NCBI GenBank assembly: GCA_030065635.1
Contig: JASJDJ010000002.1
Coordinates: 29,355 to 93,354 of the forward strand
DNA length: 64,000 nt
DNA from: Xenococcaceae cyanobacterium MO_188.B32
GTDB taxonomy: Bacteria; Cyanobacteriota; Cyanobacteriia; Cyanobacteriales; Xenococcaceae
Direction of reading: 5' to 3'
The position numbers and the translations under genes were made by a program. Positions 37,010 through 47,309 of this stretch are shown here, in pieces; position 1 is the first letter of the stretch; every line of letters begins with the position of its first letter. The notes below the pieces were generated by a model. The model was not told where the DNA came from and made no database searches. It was given only the letters and a program-made list of their open reading frames with translations.

Positions 37010-38311
37010 ATGTCAAAATTAGGACGAAGAAAATTTTTACTATATGGTTCGATAGGTATAGGAACTAGCCTGTTATTGAAAGCTTGTGGTAGTAGTGAAG
37101 AAGTATCTTCCTCCGATGGTACTACTGTAAGTGATAGCGGTGAAGACACAATTAAAGTAGGTATTTTGCATTCTCTGAGTGGTACGATGGCTATCAGTGA
37201 AACCACGGTTGTAGAAGCAGAAAAACTAGCGATCGAAGAAATTAATACTGCGGGTGGTGTTTTAGGCAAACAAATTATGGCTATTGAAGAAGATGGTGCT
37301 TCTGATTGGCCTACTTTTGCTGAAAAAGCCCGCAAGCTCATCGATAAAGACAAGGTAGCAACAATATTTGGTTGTTGGACTTCTGCTAGTCGTAAAGCAG
37401 TTTTACCAGTATTTGAAGAGAAAAACCATATGCTTTGGTATCCCGTCCAATATGAAGGACAAGAATGTTCTAAAAATATTTTTTATACTGGGGCTGCACC
37501 TAACCAACAGATTGAACCAGCTGTAGATTGGCTACTCTCTAATAAAGGTAAAGAGTTTTTCTTGGTGGGTTCGGACTATGTCTTTCCTCGTACAGCCAAC
37601 ACTATTATTAAAGAACAATTAAAAGCTAAAGGGGGTAAAACTGTAGGAGAAGACTACCTTCCTTTAGGAGATACAGAAGTCACACCTATCATCACTAAAA
37701 TCAAAGCAGCTTTGCCTAATGGTGGAGTAATCTTTAATAGTCTCAACGGTGATAGCAATGTTGCTTTCTTTAAACAAATGCAGGGTGCTGGTTTGACTCC
37801 CGATAAATATCCTGTTATGTCTGTAAGTATTGCCGAAGAAGAAGTAAGACAAATCGGCACAGAATATCTTAAAGGACATTACGCAGCTTGGAACTATTTT
37901 CAAACTGTAGAAAGTCCTCAAAACGACCAATTTGTAACAGCTTTTAAAAATAAATACGGTGAGGACAGAGTAACTAACGACCCCATGGAAGCTGCTTACA
38001 TTATGGTTTATCTCTGGAAACAGGCGGTAGAACAAGCAGGAACTACTGACTTAGAAGCAGTTCGTAAAGCAGCTATCGGTCAGGAATTTGATGCCCCAGA
38101 AGGAAAAGTTAAAATGCATCCCAATCATCATATCTCTAAAACTGTCAGAATTGGTCAAGTAAGAGATGATGGTTTATTTGATATTGTTTGGTCAACTCAA
38201 AGACCTCTAGACCCTATTCCTTGGAATCAGTATGTACCCCAAACTAAAGGTTATGGTTGCGATTGGACTGACCCCAATAAAGGCGGTAAGTACAAGGTAG
38301 AAGGAGTCTAA
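37010..38311 (+). CDS. urtA: Urea ABC transporter, substrate-binding protein
   Basis: Binds urea in the periplasm for the high-affinity UrtABCDE system. About 433 residues. Tat-like [10 protein letters not shown] and lipobox LLLKAC: a lipoprotein. The mature part begins [19 protein letters not shown]; ends with [24 protein letters not shown], characteristic of UrtA. GTG at 37001 is an alternative start. It is followed by urtB after 89 bases. Confidence 0.96.
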   Translation: MSKLGRRKFLLYGSIGIGTSLLLKACGSSEEVSSSDGTTVSDSGEDTIKVGILHSLSGTMAISETTVVEAEKLAIEEINTAGGVLGKQIMAIEEDGASDWPTFAEKARKLIDKDKVATIFGCWTSASRKAVLPVFEEKNHMLWYPVQYEGQECSKNIFYTGAAPNQQIEPAVDWLLSNKGKEFFLVGSDYVFPRTANTIIKEQLKAKGGKTVGEDYLPLGDTEVTPIITKIKAALPNGGVIFNSLNGDSNVAFFKQMQGAGLTPDKYPVMSVSIAEEEVRQIGTEYLKGHYAAWNYFQTVESPQNDQFVTAFKNKYGEDRVTNDPMEAAYIMVYLWKQAVEQAGTTDLEAVRKAAIGQEFDAPEGKVKMHPNHHISKTVRIGQVRDDGLFDIVWSTQRPLDPIPWNQYVPQTKGYGCDWTDPNKGGKYKVEGV

Positions 38312-38326
38312 ATTGTAAGGTGATTT

Positions 38327-38375
38327 TAGTAGTTAGTAGTTAGTTTTTAGTTTTAACTAATTACTAATTACTCAG
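38327..38375. repeat. STRR upstream of urtB
   Basis: Seven heptamer units: TAGTAGT twice, TAGTTTT twice, AACTAAT, TACTAAT, TACTCAG. The two halves are complementary, giving a possible hairpin between urtA and urtB that could tune downstream expression. Confidence 0.8.
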
Positions 38376-38400
38376 TTTGTTTAGGAAGTCTTGACGATCG

Positions 38401-39567
38401 ATGTCAGCATTAATAGAAGGATTATTTAACGGAATCAGCATTGGTTCGGTGTTGCTAATTGCTGCGTTGGGATTAGCAATTGTCTTTGGACTGATGGGAG
38501 TGATTAATCTCGCCCACGGTGAATTGATGATGTTAGGGGCGTATAGCACTTTTGTAGTACAAAATGTTTTTAAACCATTAGGAGAACCTTGGTTTGAACT
38601 CTACATTCTTTTTTCTCTGCCAGTAGCATTTATAGTATCTGCGTTAGTTGGTTTGGCTTTAGAGAGGGGAGTAATTAGGTTTCTCTACGGACGACCGTTA
38701 GAAACTCTTTTGGCTACTTGGGGAGTGAGTTTAATTTTGCGCCAATTTGTTCGCAGTGTTAATTGGTTATTGGTAATAAGTATTGCGGTATTTTGTCTTT
38801 TCTTTTTTGGTGGGATGACAATACTCAAACGTCGTTCTAATTGGGAAAGAATTAGGAATTGGGCAATAACTATTTTACTGGTTATCTCTAGTGGAATTGC
38901 GATCGCAGTTGGATTTTTAATCGATCGAGTTGGACAAATAGCTTTAACTAAGCCATGGTTTAGTGCCAGAAATGTAGATGTAACTGCCCCAACTTGGCTG
39001 CGGGGAGGCTTAAAAGTTTTGGGCTTTCAAATGCCTTATGCCCGTCTATTTATTATTGCTTTGACAATTATTTGTTTGCTTGGAGTTTATTGGTTTTTAA
39101 ATCGTTCTACTTGGGGTTTACGTATTCGGGCAGTAACCCAAAATCGTAGTATGAGTGCTTGTTTGGGAATTCCCACAGCTAAAGTAGATGCCCTTACTTT
39201 TGCTCTTGGTTCGGGACTTGCTGGTATTGCTGGTTGCGCGGTTAGTTTACTTGGTTCAGTAGGACCAAATACAGGTCAGAACTATATTGTCGATACTTTT
39301 ATGGTAGTGGTTGTTGGTGGTGTAGGTAACTTATTTGGCACAGTTGTCGCGGGTTTGAGTATTGGTATTATTAATTACCTTATTGGTTCTGGTACTCTGG
39401 CATTAATATTTACATCAATGGAAGGTTTTAAACCTCTAGTAGATTTTTTCCTCTTTTTTGCCACTAGTAGCATGGCAAAAGTTATGGTTTTTGCTTTAAT
39501 TATTGCCTTTTTACAAGTTAAACCTGCTGGTTTGTTTCCGCAGAAAGGTCGTACTGCTGAATTGTAA
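38401..39567 (+). CDS. urtB: Urea ABC transporter permease UrtB
   Basis: 388 residues, inner-membrane permease of the LivH type. Starts LIEGLFNGISIGSVLLIAALGLAIVFGLMGVINLAHGELMMLGAY, the family hallmark; the C-terminal half carries VVVGGVGNLFGTVVAGLSIG, the ATPase-contact loop region. Functions with UrtC. The first 130-200 residues contain an extra loop region with several helices that is normal for UrtB. Confidence 0.95.
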   Translation: MSALIEGLFNGISIGSVLLIAALGLAIVFGLMGVINLAHGELMMLGAYSTFVVQNVFKPLGEPWFELYILFSLPVAFIVSALVGLALERGVIRFLYGRPLETLLATWGVSLILRQFVRSVNWLLVISIAVFCLFFFGGMTILKRRSNWERIRNWAITILLVISSGIAIAVGFLIDRVGQIALTKPWFSARNVDVTAPTWLRGGLKVLGFQMPYARLFIIALTIICLLGVYWFLNRSTWGLRIRAVTQNRSMSACLGIPTAKVDALTFALGSGLAGIAGCAVSLLGSVGPNTGQNYIVDTFMVVVVGGVGNLFGTVVAGLSIGIINYLIGSGTLALIFTSMEGFKPLVDFFLFFATSSMAKVMVFALIIAFLQVKPAGLFPQKGRTAEL

Positions 39568-39706
39568 GTAATAGAAAATAAAAAATAAATGATAGATATT
39601 AAGTAATTATTAGGTAAAAAATCAACGTTATATTATTTAAATTTGGGCTTGGATCTAAATACTAAAATACTAAATTAACCGTTACATATAATATGAATTA
39701 TAGGTT

Positions 39707-40876
39707 ATGGATTCTGAATTGAATATTGGTATATATAAAAAGAAAAAGCAGCAACGAAAACAATTAATTGAAGCGGGAATTATTATAGCGATCGCGCTTA
39801 TTTTCGCTATTATTTTACCGATAGTATTACCTGCGTTTCGTTTACGATTATTTGGTCGCTTTTTAGCTTTAACTATTGTTGCTCTAGGTATCGATTTAAT
39901 CTGGGGATATACAGGTCTTTTAAGTTTAGGGCATGGTATCTTTTTTGCTTTAGGCGGTTATGCGATCGCCATGCATTTAAAGTTACAAATACCTGAGGGG
40001 CAATTACCAGATTTTTTCACTCTTTACGGAGTTAACAAGTTACCTTGGTTTTGGCAACCTTTTTACTCTTTTCCTTTCACTTTGGTTGCTTTGGTTGTTA
40101 TTCCTGGTATTGTAGCAGGATTACTCGGATATTTGGTTTTTCGTAACCGCATTAAGGGAGTTTATTTTTCGATTTTAACTCAGGCTGCTCTACTCGTTTT
40201 CTTTAATTTTTTTAATGGACAGCAGAAATTAATTAACGGGACGAATGGCTTAAAAACCGATACGGAAAGAATCTTCGATCTACTAGTAAGTTCGGCAACA
40301 GTTCAGCGAACTTTTTATATTTTAACGGTTATATTTTTAGTCTTAATTTATTTATTCTGTCGTTGGTTAACTAGTGGGCGTTTTGGACGATTATTAATCG
40401 CTATTCGTGATGATGAAACGCGGGTACGTTTTTCTGGTTACGATCCTACTGGATTTAAAGTATTAGTATTTGCTATTTCAGGTGCGATCGCGGGAATTGC
40501 AGGGGCATTATATACAGTACAAACGGGAATTATTACTCCTGCTATTATGCAAGTAGCTTTTTCTATCGAGATGGTAATTTGGGTGGCTGTAGGTGGAAGA
40601 GGAACATTAATAGGGGCAATTATAGGTACTTTACTTGTTAGATTGGCTCAAACTTTTTTAAGTGAAAGATTTCCTCAAGTATGGCTATTTTTTCAAGGAG
40701 CATTATTCTTAACTGTAGTTACAGTCTTGCCTAATGGAATTGTCGGTTGGTTTAAAGATTATGCTTGGCAAAAAGTTCAATTTCTCTTGGGTTTACGTCA
40801 GCCATTAGTTACTTATCCGCAGATAGAAGAAGATCCAGCAATACAGAGGGAAAGAGAACAGTTAACAAGGGAATAG
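39707..40876 (+). CDS. urtC: Urea ABC transporter permease UrtC
   Basis: 389 residues, LivM-type permease. LGIDLIWGYTGLLSLGHGIFFALGGYAIAMHL near residues 60-90 and AVGGRGTLIGAIIGTLLVRLAQTFLSE near 310 are the family motifs. About ten membrane segments. A 139-base AT-rich gap separates it from urtB. Confidence 0.95.
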   Translation: MDSELNIGIYKKKKQQRKQLIEAGIIIAIALIFAIILPIVLPAFRLRLFGRFLALTIVALGIDLIWGYTGLLSLGHGIFFALGGYAIAMHLKLQIPEGQLPDFFTLYGVNKLPWFWQPFYSFPFTLVALVVIPGIVAGLLGYLVFRNRIKGVYFSILTQAALLVFFNFFNGQQKLINGTNGLKTDTERIFDLLVSSATVQRTFYILTVIFLVLIYLFCRWLTSGRFGRLLIAIRDDETRVRFSGYDPTGFKVLVFAISGAIAGIAGALYTVQTGIITPAIMQVAFSIEMVIWVAVGGRGTLIGAIIGTLLVRLAQTFLSERFPQVWLFFQGALFLTVVTVLPNGIVGWFKDYAWQKVQFLLGLRQPLVTYPQIEEDPAIQREREQLTRE

Positions 40877-40990
40877 CATCAGTTCGGAGTTCGCAGTTAG
40901 TAGTTCGGAGTTATAAATTTTTGACTTCATTGAACTTAGTTATAGTGCAGTCAAGGAGGATAAGGGAGATAGGGAAGATAAACAAACTAA

Positions 40991-41018
40991 CTAACAACTA
41001 ACAACTAACAACTAACAA
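40991..41018. repeat. STRR abutting the urtD start codon
   Basis: Four perfect CTAACAA heptamers fill positions 40991-41018, ending three bases before the ATG at 41022. They occupy the place of a Shine-Dalgarno site. CGGAGTT/CGCAGTT heptamers lie earlier in the same gap (40885-40915). Confidence 0.9.
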
Positions 41019-41021
41019 CCA

Positions 41022-41774
41022 ATGACCAATAAAATCTTAGAAATAGAAAATTTAACTGTTAGTTTTGATGGCTTTAAAGCTCTAAATAATTTAAATTTCA
41101 GTATGAATGCTGGAGAATTGCGAGTAATAATTGGTCCCAATGGAGCAGGAAAAACTACTTTTCTTGATGTTATTACTGGTAAAGTCCAACCAACTAAAGG
41201 AAGAGTATTATTTAAAGGAAAAAATCTTAAAAAAATTCCCGAACATAAAATAACTCGTATGGGTATTGGACGAAAATTTCAGACACCAAGAGTTTATTTA
41301 AATTTAACTGTACGAGAAAATTTAGATTTAGTTGCCAATCGTAATAAAAATGTTTTTCCTACTTTGTTTGGGTATTCTTCTTCGACGGAAAAAAGAAATG
41401 TAGCAGGATTAATTGAAACTATTGGCTTAGATGCTAAAGCGGATTTACTAGCCGATTTACTTTCTCATGGAGAAAAACAACGCTTAGAAATAGGAATGTT
41501 AGTTGCTCAATCTCCCGATTTATTATTAGTAGATGAACCTGCTGCGGGATTAACCGATGAAGAAACAGCTAATGTAGGGGCTTTGTTACTTTCCTTGGCA
41601 GAACGCCATTCTATTATCGCGATCGAACATGATATGGAATTTGTACGTCAAATAGCCCAAGATAAGGTAACAGTATTACATCAAGGTTCGGTACTTTGTG
41701 AAGGCAAAATGGAACAAGTGCAAAACGATCCTCGTGTAATTGAGGTTTATTTGGGAGAACCTCCAGAGGAGTAG
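41022..41774 (+). CDS. urtD: Urea ABC transporter ATPase UrtD
   Basis: 250 residues. Walker A GPNGAGKTT, ABC signature LSHGEKQRLEIG (a LSHGE variant typical of LivG/UrtD), Walker B LLLVDEPAAGL, His switch in IEHDMEFV. LivG-like. No ribosome site upstream because of the heptamer repeat. Confidence 0.95.
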   Translation: MTNKILEIENLTVSFDGFKALNNLNFSMNAGELRVIIGPNGAGKTTFLDVITGKVQPTKGRVLFKGKNLKKIPEHKITRMGIGRKFQTPRVYLNLTVRENLDLVANRNKNVFPTLFGYSSSTEKRNVAGLIETIGLDAKADLLADLLSHGEKQRLEIGMLVAQSPDLLLVDEPAAGLTDEETANVGALLLSLAERHSIIAIEHDMEFVRQIAQDKVTVLHQGSVLCEGKMEQVQNDPRVIEVYLGEPPEE

Positions 41775-41934
41775 TCTAGGGAGTAAGTCTTTGTCGGTTA
41801 GGAAAGATGGGGAAGATAAGGGAGATGGGGAAGATAGGGAAGAAATTAACTTTTATCAGAACTCTAATTAGTAACTATTCACGGTGAACAATCAACCATT
41901 AACAATTAACGATCGATCGATAGCAACAGATTTA

Positions 41935-42636
41935 ATGTTACAGGTTTCTAACCTCAATGTTTATTACGGTGAAAGTCATATCTTACGTAATGTAGATCTA
42001 AGCGTTCCTTCAGGACAGATGGTGTGTCTTATTGGGCGTAATGGAGTAGGAAAAACGACTCTATTAAAAACGATTATGGGGTTGTTAAAATCTCGTACAG
42101 GAGAAATATTATTTACAGGAAAACCAATTAGTAAAGTAGCAACAGATAAACGGGTAAGAATGGGTATTGGCTATGTACCCCAAGGTAGAGAAATTATTCC
42201 TCGCGTAACTGTCAAAGAAAACTTATTATTAGGTTTAGAAGCTCGTCCTCAAGGTAGAAAAGGTAACGAAGAAATACCCGAAGAAATTTTCGATCTTTTC
42301 CCCGTACTCAAAACTATGTTATCCCGTATGGGAGGAGACTTGAGTGGAGGACAACAACAGCAACTGGCGATCGCTCGTGCTTTAATGGGTAAACCTCGTT
42401 TGCTATTATTAGACGAACCAACAGAAGGAATTCAACCCTCTATTATTCTAGAAATTGAAGCAGCAGTAAAACGGATTATCGCTGCAACAGGTATTTCTGT
42501 TTTACTAGTGGAACAGCATTTACATTTTGTCCGTCAAGCAGATAAATACTATGCCATGCAAAAAGGTGGTATTGTTGCGTCAGGTTCGACTAGTGAATTA
42601 AGTCAAGAAATTATTCAGGAATTTCTGGCAGTGTAG
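41935..42636 (+). CDS. urtE: Urea ABC transporter ATPase UrtE
   Basis: About 233 residues, LivF type. Walker A GRNGVGKTT, GYVPQGREIIPRVTVKENL, signature LSGGQQQQLAIA, Walker B LLLLDEPTEG. A GTG at 41884 would add 17 residues, but that segment is repeat-like DNA (AACCATT, AACAATT) and UrtE proteins normally begin at MLQVSNLNVYYG, so ATG 41935 is preferred. Confidence 0.95.
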   Translation: MLQVSNLNVYYGESHILRNVDLSVPSGQMVCLIGRNGVGKTTLLKTIMGLLKSRTGEILFTGKPISKVATDKRVRMGIGYVPQGREIIPRVTVKENLLLGLEARPQGRKGNEEIPEEIFDLFPVLKTMLSRMGGDLSGGQQQQLAIARALMGKPRLLLLDEPTEGIQPSIILEIEAAVKRIIAATGISVLLVEQHLHFVRQADKYYAMQKGGIVASGSTSELSQEIIQEFLAV

Positions 42637-42774
42637 TTTAAGAATGGACAGAAGAAATACATAATAATTGAGATTCCTGAAGATAAATGGAAAATATAAG
42701 ATCTTATCCCTCTTTTGTCACTAAAGGGATTATTTTTCCACTTCCAAATCTTGAGGATTTTGCTTGTGATGGAA

Positions 42775-43077
42775 ACGGATCTACTAATCAACGATATAGT
42801 GACGAATCGTTCGATATTTAAATATATGCGTGTGCTTAACCCCCATGGTACTTATGTTACAGTTGGAGGCTCAACAACTCGACTTCTTCAAGCGTTATTC
42901 CTGGGGCCAATAAAGATTTAAATCGGATGAATGAGCTTTTTGAATCTGGTAAAGTCAAACCCGTGATAGATAGACCCTACAAGTTAAGTGAAGTGCCCGA
43001 AGCAATTCAGTATTTTGGAGAAGGCAAACATAAAGGTAAAGTAGTCATAACCTTGGAGCACGATAACAAAACCTAAC
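42775..43077 (+). pseudogene. Zinc-type alcohol dehydrogenase remnant
   Basis: Only the C-terminal part of an MDR dehydrogenase remains: FKYMRVLNPHGTYVTVGGSTTRLLQALFLGPIK, then in another frame KDLNRMNELFESGKVKPVID and YKLSEVPEAIQYFGEGKHKGKVVITL. About 15-20 residues are missing at the frame change and the catalytic N-terminal half is absent. Clearly dead. Confidence 0.85.
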
Positions 43078-43281
43078 AAAAAAATGGAGAAGGATTGCTT
43101 ACACTGTGCTCCTTATAATTAGGGTTTAATCAAAAGCATCAGGGACTTTTTGGTTGACGATTCCTTTTTCAATTTCTGGCAACTGAAAAAGTAAATTGTT
43201 AAGAATTATCAAACCCGCTCGGAGTATGGTTTTTATGTCCTAAAATCTACAATCTACAATCTCCAATCGAATAATGACTTG

Positions 43282-44859
43282 ATGATTAAATCTTCTCCCC
43301 AACTTAAATGGTACTTACCTCTCATTGCTGTGACCGTTGTTGGTGCACTGCTTCGGTTCTACCACCTTGGAGCAGAACCGATTTGGAAAGACGAAGCTGC
43401 CACTTTATGGTTTGCCCAGTTACCACTTTCTCATCTTTGGGGTGAAGATGCTGTATGGGAAACAAATCCGCCACTCTATTATACATTGCAAAAATTCTGG
43501 CTGATCTTTGGCGAATCGGAAGTTGGGTTACGCTCTCTTTCAGCCATCATTGGTACACTAAACATTCCGCTCATATACGCATTAGGTCGAACTCTTGGCG
43601 GTCATTGGCTTGGTATTATTGCTGCTGCACTGCTAGCAACTTCAAGCATCAATATTCAATACAGCCAGGAGGCACGGGCCTACGCGCTACTAACTGCATC
43701 TGCTACATTAGCAATCTGGGGTCTAGCGCGCCTATTAACAGATCCAGTGGGAGCTAACACGCCAGTTGGTCGAGTATCAATTCGCCTTCTCTTGCGTGAT
43801 TCTCTAGATACTGAAGCTAAACATACCAATTCGACGACTGATTTAGCGTGGCTTGCTTATATAATCGGTGTTTCTGTTGCTCTTTATTCCCACAACACTG
43901 CTGTTTTGCTCCCCATATTGGCTAATATCATTACCTTTATATGGTGGGCAAAAGTTAGCCGTTTTAGCAAGGGCTTTTTCTGGAACTGGCTAATCGCTAA
44001 TACAATTCCTTTACTAATCTGGTTATGGTGGTTGCCAATCATATTTAAACAAACAATATATTCTATCAAAGACTTTTGGATTCCTTTTCCTACAATCAAA
44101 GGAGTTTTGTGGACTTTAAGTTACCTTCACGGTCATCCATATCTTGGGTTGAAAAAGGGGAGTGAGGTATTCAGATTTGGGATTGATTTATTTATTTGGG
44201 GATTAGCATTATTGGGGCTATGGCGTTGGCGTCGTCAGCCAGTCAAAGTTGCTTTAATTGTTACTCTCCTGAGCGGTACGCCACTGTTAGCATTTTTAAT
44301 CAGTCTTTGGCGACCGATTTTTGTGTTGAAAATTTTTATATGGACAACTATTCCTCTCTTAGTGTCGATCTCTTCGGGTATTTTGGCTTTTCGCTCGAAG
44401 TTATTAGTAACTTTACTAGTGACTATATTACTGACTGTTCAGCTTCAAGATACAAGAAATTACTACCAATACTTCAAGAAAGCACCTTGGAATCAGGTAG
44501 CCTCATATATTGAACCTCGGGTCAAGCCAAACGATGCGATCTTTTTATTTCCAGAAGGGGTTGAAAGGCCGTTTAATTATTATTTTGATTCTCCTCAGAA
44601 CAATGTATCTCAGTATGCCTTAGTAAAGAACTATCCCATCCGAAAAAAGCCTTTTCTCCAACTCGAGCAACAACTAATAGCTAATTTATCCAATATAATT
44701 CAACCATTTGAGAGGATATGGTTAGTCACCAACAATCTTGATAAAAAAGATCCAGAAGGTTTAATCCTATCAGAACTAAGACAAAGTATGATTGAGAGCA
44801 AACATCATGACTTCGATCGTCTCCAAGTTTTCCTATTCAAGAAAAAAATTATTTATTAA
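43282..44859 (+). CDS. GT39-type membrane glycosyltransferase
   Basis: 525 residues with 10 or so hydrophobic segments. The first lumenal loop carries [17 protein letters not shown] (Asp-Glu pair of GT-C transferases) and later [11 protein letters not shown], hallmarks of the PMT/ArnT (GT39/GT83) class that uses polyprenyl-phosphate sugars. C-terminal soluble domain starts about residue 400. Substrate unknown. It lies between the urt genes and ureF; its stop overlaps the ureF stop by 4 bases. TTG at 43279 is the codon before ATG 43282. Confidence 0.85.
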   Translation: MIKSSPQLKWYLPLIAVTVVGALLRFYHLGAEPIWKDEAATLWFAQLPLSHLWGEDAVWETNPPLYYTLQKFWLIFGESEVGLRSLSAIIGTLNIPLIYALGRTLGGHWLGIIAAALLATSSINIQYSQEARAYALLTASATLAIWGLARLLTDPVGANTPVGRVSIRLLLRDSLDTEAKHTNSTTDLAWLAYIIGVSVALYSHNTAVLLPILANIITFIWWAKVSRFSKGFFWNWLIANTIPLLIWLWWLPIIFKQTIYSIKDFWIPFPTIKGVLWTLSYLHGHPYLGLKKGSEVFRFGIDLFIWGLALLGLWRWRRQPVKVALIVTLLSGTPLLAFLISLWRPIFVLKIFIWTTIPLLVSISSGILAFRSKLLVTLLVTILLTVQLQDTRNYYQYFKKAPWNQVASYIEPRVKPNDAIFLFPEGVERPFNYYFDSPQNNVSQYALVKNYPIRKKPFLQLEQQLIANLSNIIQPFERIWLVTNNLDKKDPEGLILSELRQSMIESKHHDFDRLQVFLFKKKIIY

Positions 44860-45560
44860 CTAGCAAATAATCTACTAGATAATTTTCGGTGCTGCATTTG
44901 GGCGATATCGATACTGGGAGTACAAGAATACATTTCCTCTAAACTCATCGATTTGGCAGTGTGGTAAGTTTTGGCTATCTCTGGTGCTAACTTCAATAGC
45001 AACTGTTGTGCTTGCCTATGTCCTAAGATACTCAAACGAATAGCTGCCCCTAATAGACTGGTAACAAAATTATGTAAAAAAGCGATCGCGGTATCTTCTT
45101 CTGCTAAGTCTGCTGCCCTAGCAACTACAGCAAAGATAACTGGATGCAAACAATGAATTTTACCTGTAGCTGCATCTCGAGCGAGGATTTGCAATTGTTC
45201 GTCTTGCCAAGTAGAATTAGCTACCATCAGTAAAGCTCGCCCGCTTTTACGTTGAGTTTCGCGGATTTTAGCAATGACAGTCTGAGCAAATAAAATATTA
45301 TCTACTTGTCTTACTGCCTCTAAATCATTTTTGGCACTTCTTCGATAAGCATGAATTAATGCCACTACATCTGATGTTCCTACTTTATGGCGTAATAATA
45401 ACTGTAGAAATATTACTAAATCTTGTGGCGATCGCAACTGTTGTGTTTGTACTAAAGATTCTAATCCATGAGAAAGAGTAAAAGAACCGGAAGGAAAAAA
45501 AGAATCAGCTAACTGCATTAACGCAAGTTTACGAGAAATAATCGATGATGACTGATTCAT
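44856..45560 (-). CDS. ureF: Urease accessory protein UreF
   Basis: 234 residues. UreF is part of the UreDFG complex that loads nickel into urease. [25 protein letters not shown] is the family's opening; [21 protein letters not shown] and the C-terminal [29 protein letters not shown] (conserved tail with Arg) match. Function links it to the urt genes a few kb away, though it points the other way and does not share their transcript. ureD, ureG and the structural genes are not in the window. Confidence 0.93.
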   Translation of the reverse strand: MNQSSSIISRKLALMQLADSFFPSGSFTLSHGLESLVQTQQLRSPQDLVIFLQLLLRHKVGTSDVVALIHAYRRSAKNDLEAVRQVDNILFAQTVIAKIRETQRKSGRALLMVANSTWQDEQLQILARDAATGKIHCLHPVIFAVVARAADLAEEDTAIAFLHNFVTSLLGAAIRLSILGHRQAQQLLLKLAPEIAKTYHTAKSMSLEEMYSCTPSIDIAQMQHRKLSSRLFAS

Positions 45561-45684
45561 ATCAAGATGTAAAAATGCCTGACTTTAGCCAACTTTGATT
45601 GATTGTATTTAACAAATATACAATTTCTCAACAAATTTCTCTCTTGTCTTTTTCAATCGTTCGATAAAAACTTAGGCTATAAGT

Positions 45685-46485
45685 CTATTTTGTGACTCCG
45701 GCAGTAGCATTATATACATAGAGGAGAGTTAAAATTATTATAGTAATTATTGTAACGACCGAGACACTTATTGCAGTATGTATTTGCTCCATTTTTTTTT
45801 CTAACTCTTTATAATATCCTCTGATTGTAAGGATTTGAGCCTTTAATCCTTTCTGTTGGTCTAAAAGTTCTTGATAATCTAAAGATCGATCCGAATTAAT
45901 TATTTCATCTTTTATTTTTGTTTGAAAACGCTTCATCTGAGAAGCAACTTCATTCATGACCTTATAATTATTTTCTTCGGTTTTGCGATCGAGCTCATCT
46001 TGTATTTCTTGAAGATTAGTTTCAATTTTATCCTTTAAAAATGCGTCTAGTTCTGCATTGTTTTCCAGATTTGTCAAGTTACCAGCTAGCTTTTCAGATA
46101 AACCCGGTCCTAGTTGAAAATATCCTTTATGTACTGAGCGAATTACGTTAGCTAAATCTTCAGCAGCAGTATTTTTTAGTAAGTATCCCTTAGCACCCAT
46201 TTTGAGAGCTTGACTGACATAATACTCATCATCATGACTACTAAGAACTAAAACTTTAGTTTCTGGAAATTTATGGCAAATAATTTGTGTAGTATTTAAT
46301 CCATTCATACCTGGCATTTCAATATCTAGTAAGACCACATCAGGATTCAATGCTTCTATTTGCTCAATAGTTGTTTGACCATCCTGTGCACTCCCCACAA
46401 CTTCTAAATCTTTTTCTGTTTCTAGATAAACTTGTAATGCGTGTCGAATAAGATTCTGGTCGTCTGCTACCAAAAGTCGAATCAT
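45685..46485 (-). CDS. Receiver-coiled coil-transmembrane response regulator
   Basis: About 266 residues from ATG 46485 (AGGAG upstream). Residues 1-120 are a NarL-type receiver: LLVADDQNLIRH, phosphoacceptor in VVLLDIEMPGMNG, VLSSHDDEYY, MGAKGYLLKNT. Instead of a DNA-binding HTH, the next 110 residues are a long charged coiled coil (DKIETNLQEIQDELDRKTEE...) followed by a single hydrophobic helix (ISVSVVTIITIIILTLLYVY) close to the C-terminus. This is an unusual layout for a response regulator: a membrane-tethered receiver. Output unknown. Confidence 0.85.
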   Translation of the reverse strand: MIRLLVADDQNLIRHALQVYLETEKDLEVVGSAQDGQTTIEQIEALNPDVVLLDIEMPGMNGLNTTQIICHKFPETKVLVLSSHDDEYYVSQALKMGAKGYLLKNTAAEDLANVIRSVHKGYFQLGPGLSEKLAGNLTNLENNAELDAFLKDKIETNLQEIQDELDRKTEENNYKVMNEVASQMKRFQTKIKDEIINSDRSLDYQELLDQQKGLKAQILTIRGYYKELEKKMEQIHTAISVSVVTIITIIILTLLYVYNATAGVTK

Positions 46486-46649
46486 CAAAAGCTCCTGTAC
46501 GATAATATTGGAGGATTGACCAACGGTCCATGCCGTCTCCGTCGTTTTAGGACGGACTAATCTGTGACTTAGTACTATTAGTCCTCTTCTAGAGTTCCCC
46601 AAAATTACGCAGAAGTAACATAATGATGTTGTTCTCAATCTTTAATTGT

Positions 46650-46827
46650 TTAAGCTAAATCGAACAACAAGATTTCTGTATCATTACTAGTAGTTGCGAT
46701 CGCCGTAGGCGGCAGGCTTTGCCTGATCGCAATATTTTTTTCTTGAGTAATAGCAGCACCATCACCAGTTTTAAGGGAATGACCGTTAATCTCTACTGAA
46801 CCTCTGGCTACTTGTATCCATATTGAG
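46650..46827 (-). pseudogene. Pirin C-terminal fragment
   Basis: Reads [32 protein letters not shown]..., then TEILLFDLA and stop: the C-terminal end of a pirin/quercetinase-like cupin. In the middle is a 30-odd base insert with HIP1 ends (GCGATCGC...GATCGC) that keeps the frame. The 5' part is replaced by intron/IS debris. Confidence 0.7.
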
Positions 46828-46936
46828 GTTCATAGTAGGCTTCTAGAATTGAGCGGATTACTTCCTGGAGGAGTTTATCCGACCAAGAAGGCATACTTAG
46901 AGGTCTCAACTTGCCATTCTTTTGAGGAATATACTG
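46808..46936 (-). pseudogene. Group II intron reverse transcriptase scrap
   Basis: [37 protein letters not shown] is the RT-0/RT-1 region of a group II intron maturase (RPLGIPTxxDK...EPQF). It breaks off exactly where the pirin piece starts. No other intron domains found here. Confidence 0.75.
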
Positions 46937-47040
46937 ATTTACCTGTTCTACTTCGCCCTGTGAACGGTTCTCCCGTTCTCCCTGGTGAGGCGTAACTCTC
47001 ACGACTACTATTAGAAGTAAGTTCTCAAAAAGCCAGGGGG

Positions 47041-47309
47041 TGGTCAATCAAGTCAGGACCTAGTTCCCCTCGATAACTTTTATCCGCTAAAATCTTCTGA
47101 ATCCGTTCATACTGTTCTAGAACCCACAGGAGAACGTACGGTGCAGCTTTGACATCGGCTTGATTAGCTGCACCCACATGACATTTGAGCAACTTACCCA
47201 GCACATCTACTGCTGCATGACGCTTGCGTCATGCACACCTTTTTGTTGCCATCAATGCCAATGGCCTCCCCCCTTTTTGCCCCAGTTTCACAGACTGGCT
47301 ATCGCTCCT
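47041..47309 (-). pseudogene. IS5-family transposase fragment
   Basis: Segments in shifted frames: DSQSVKLGQKGG, IDGNKKV, then KRHAAVDVLGKLLKCHVGAANQADVKAAPYVLLWVLEQYERIQKILADKSYRGELG. These are consecutive pieces of an IS5-type DDE transposase with at least two frame changes and both ends missing. Joined directly to the ISKra4 piece. Confidence 0.75.

Noticed and set aside
41884..41934. N-terminal extension of UrtE from GTG
   Set aside because: The DNA is repeat-like and UrtE homologues start at the later ATG.
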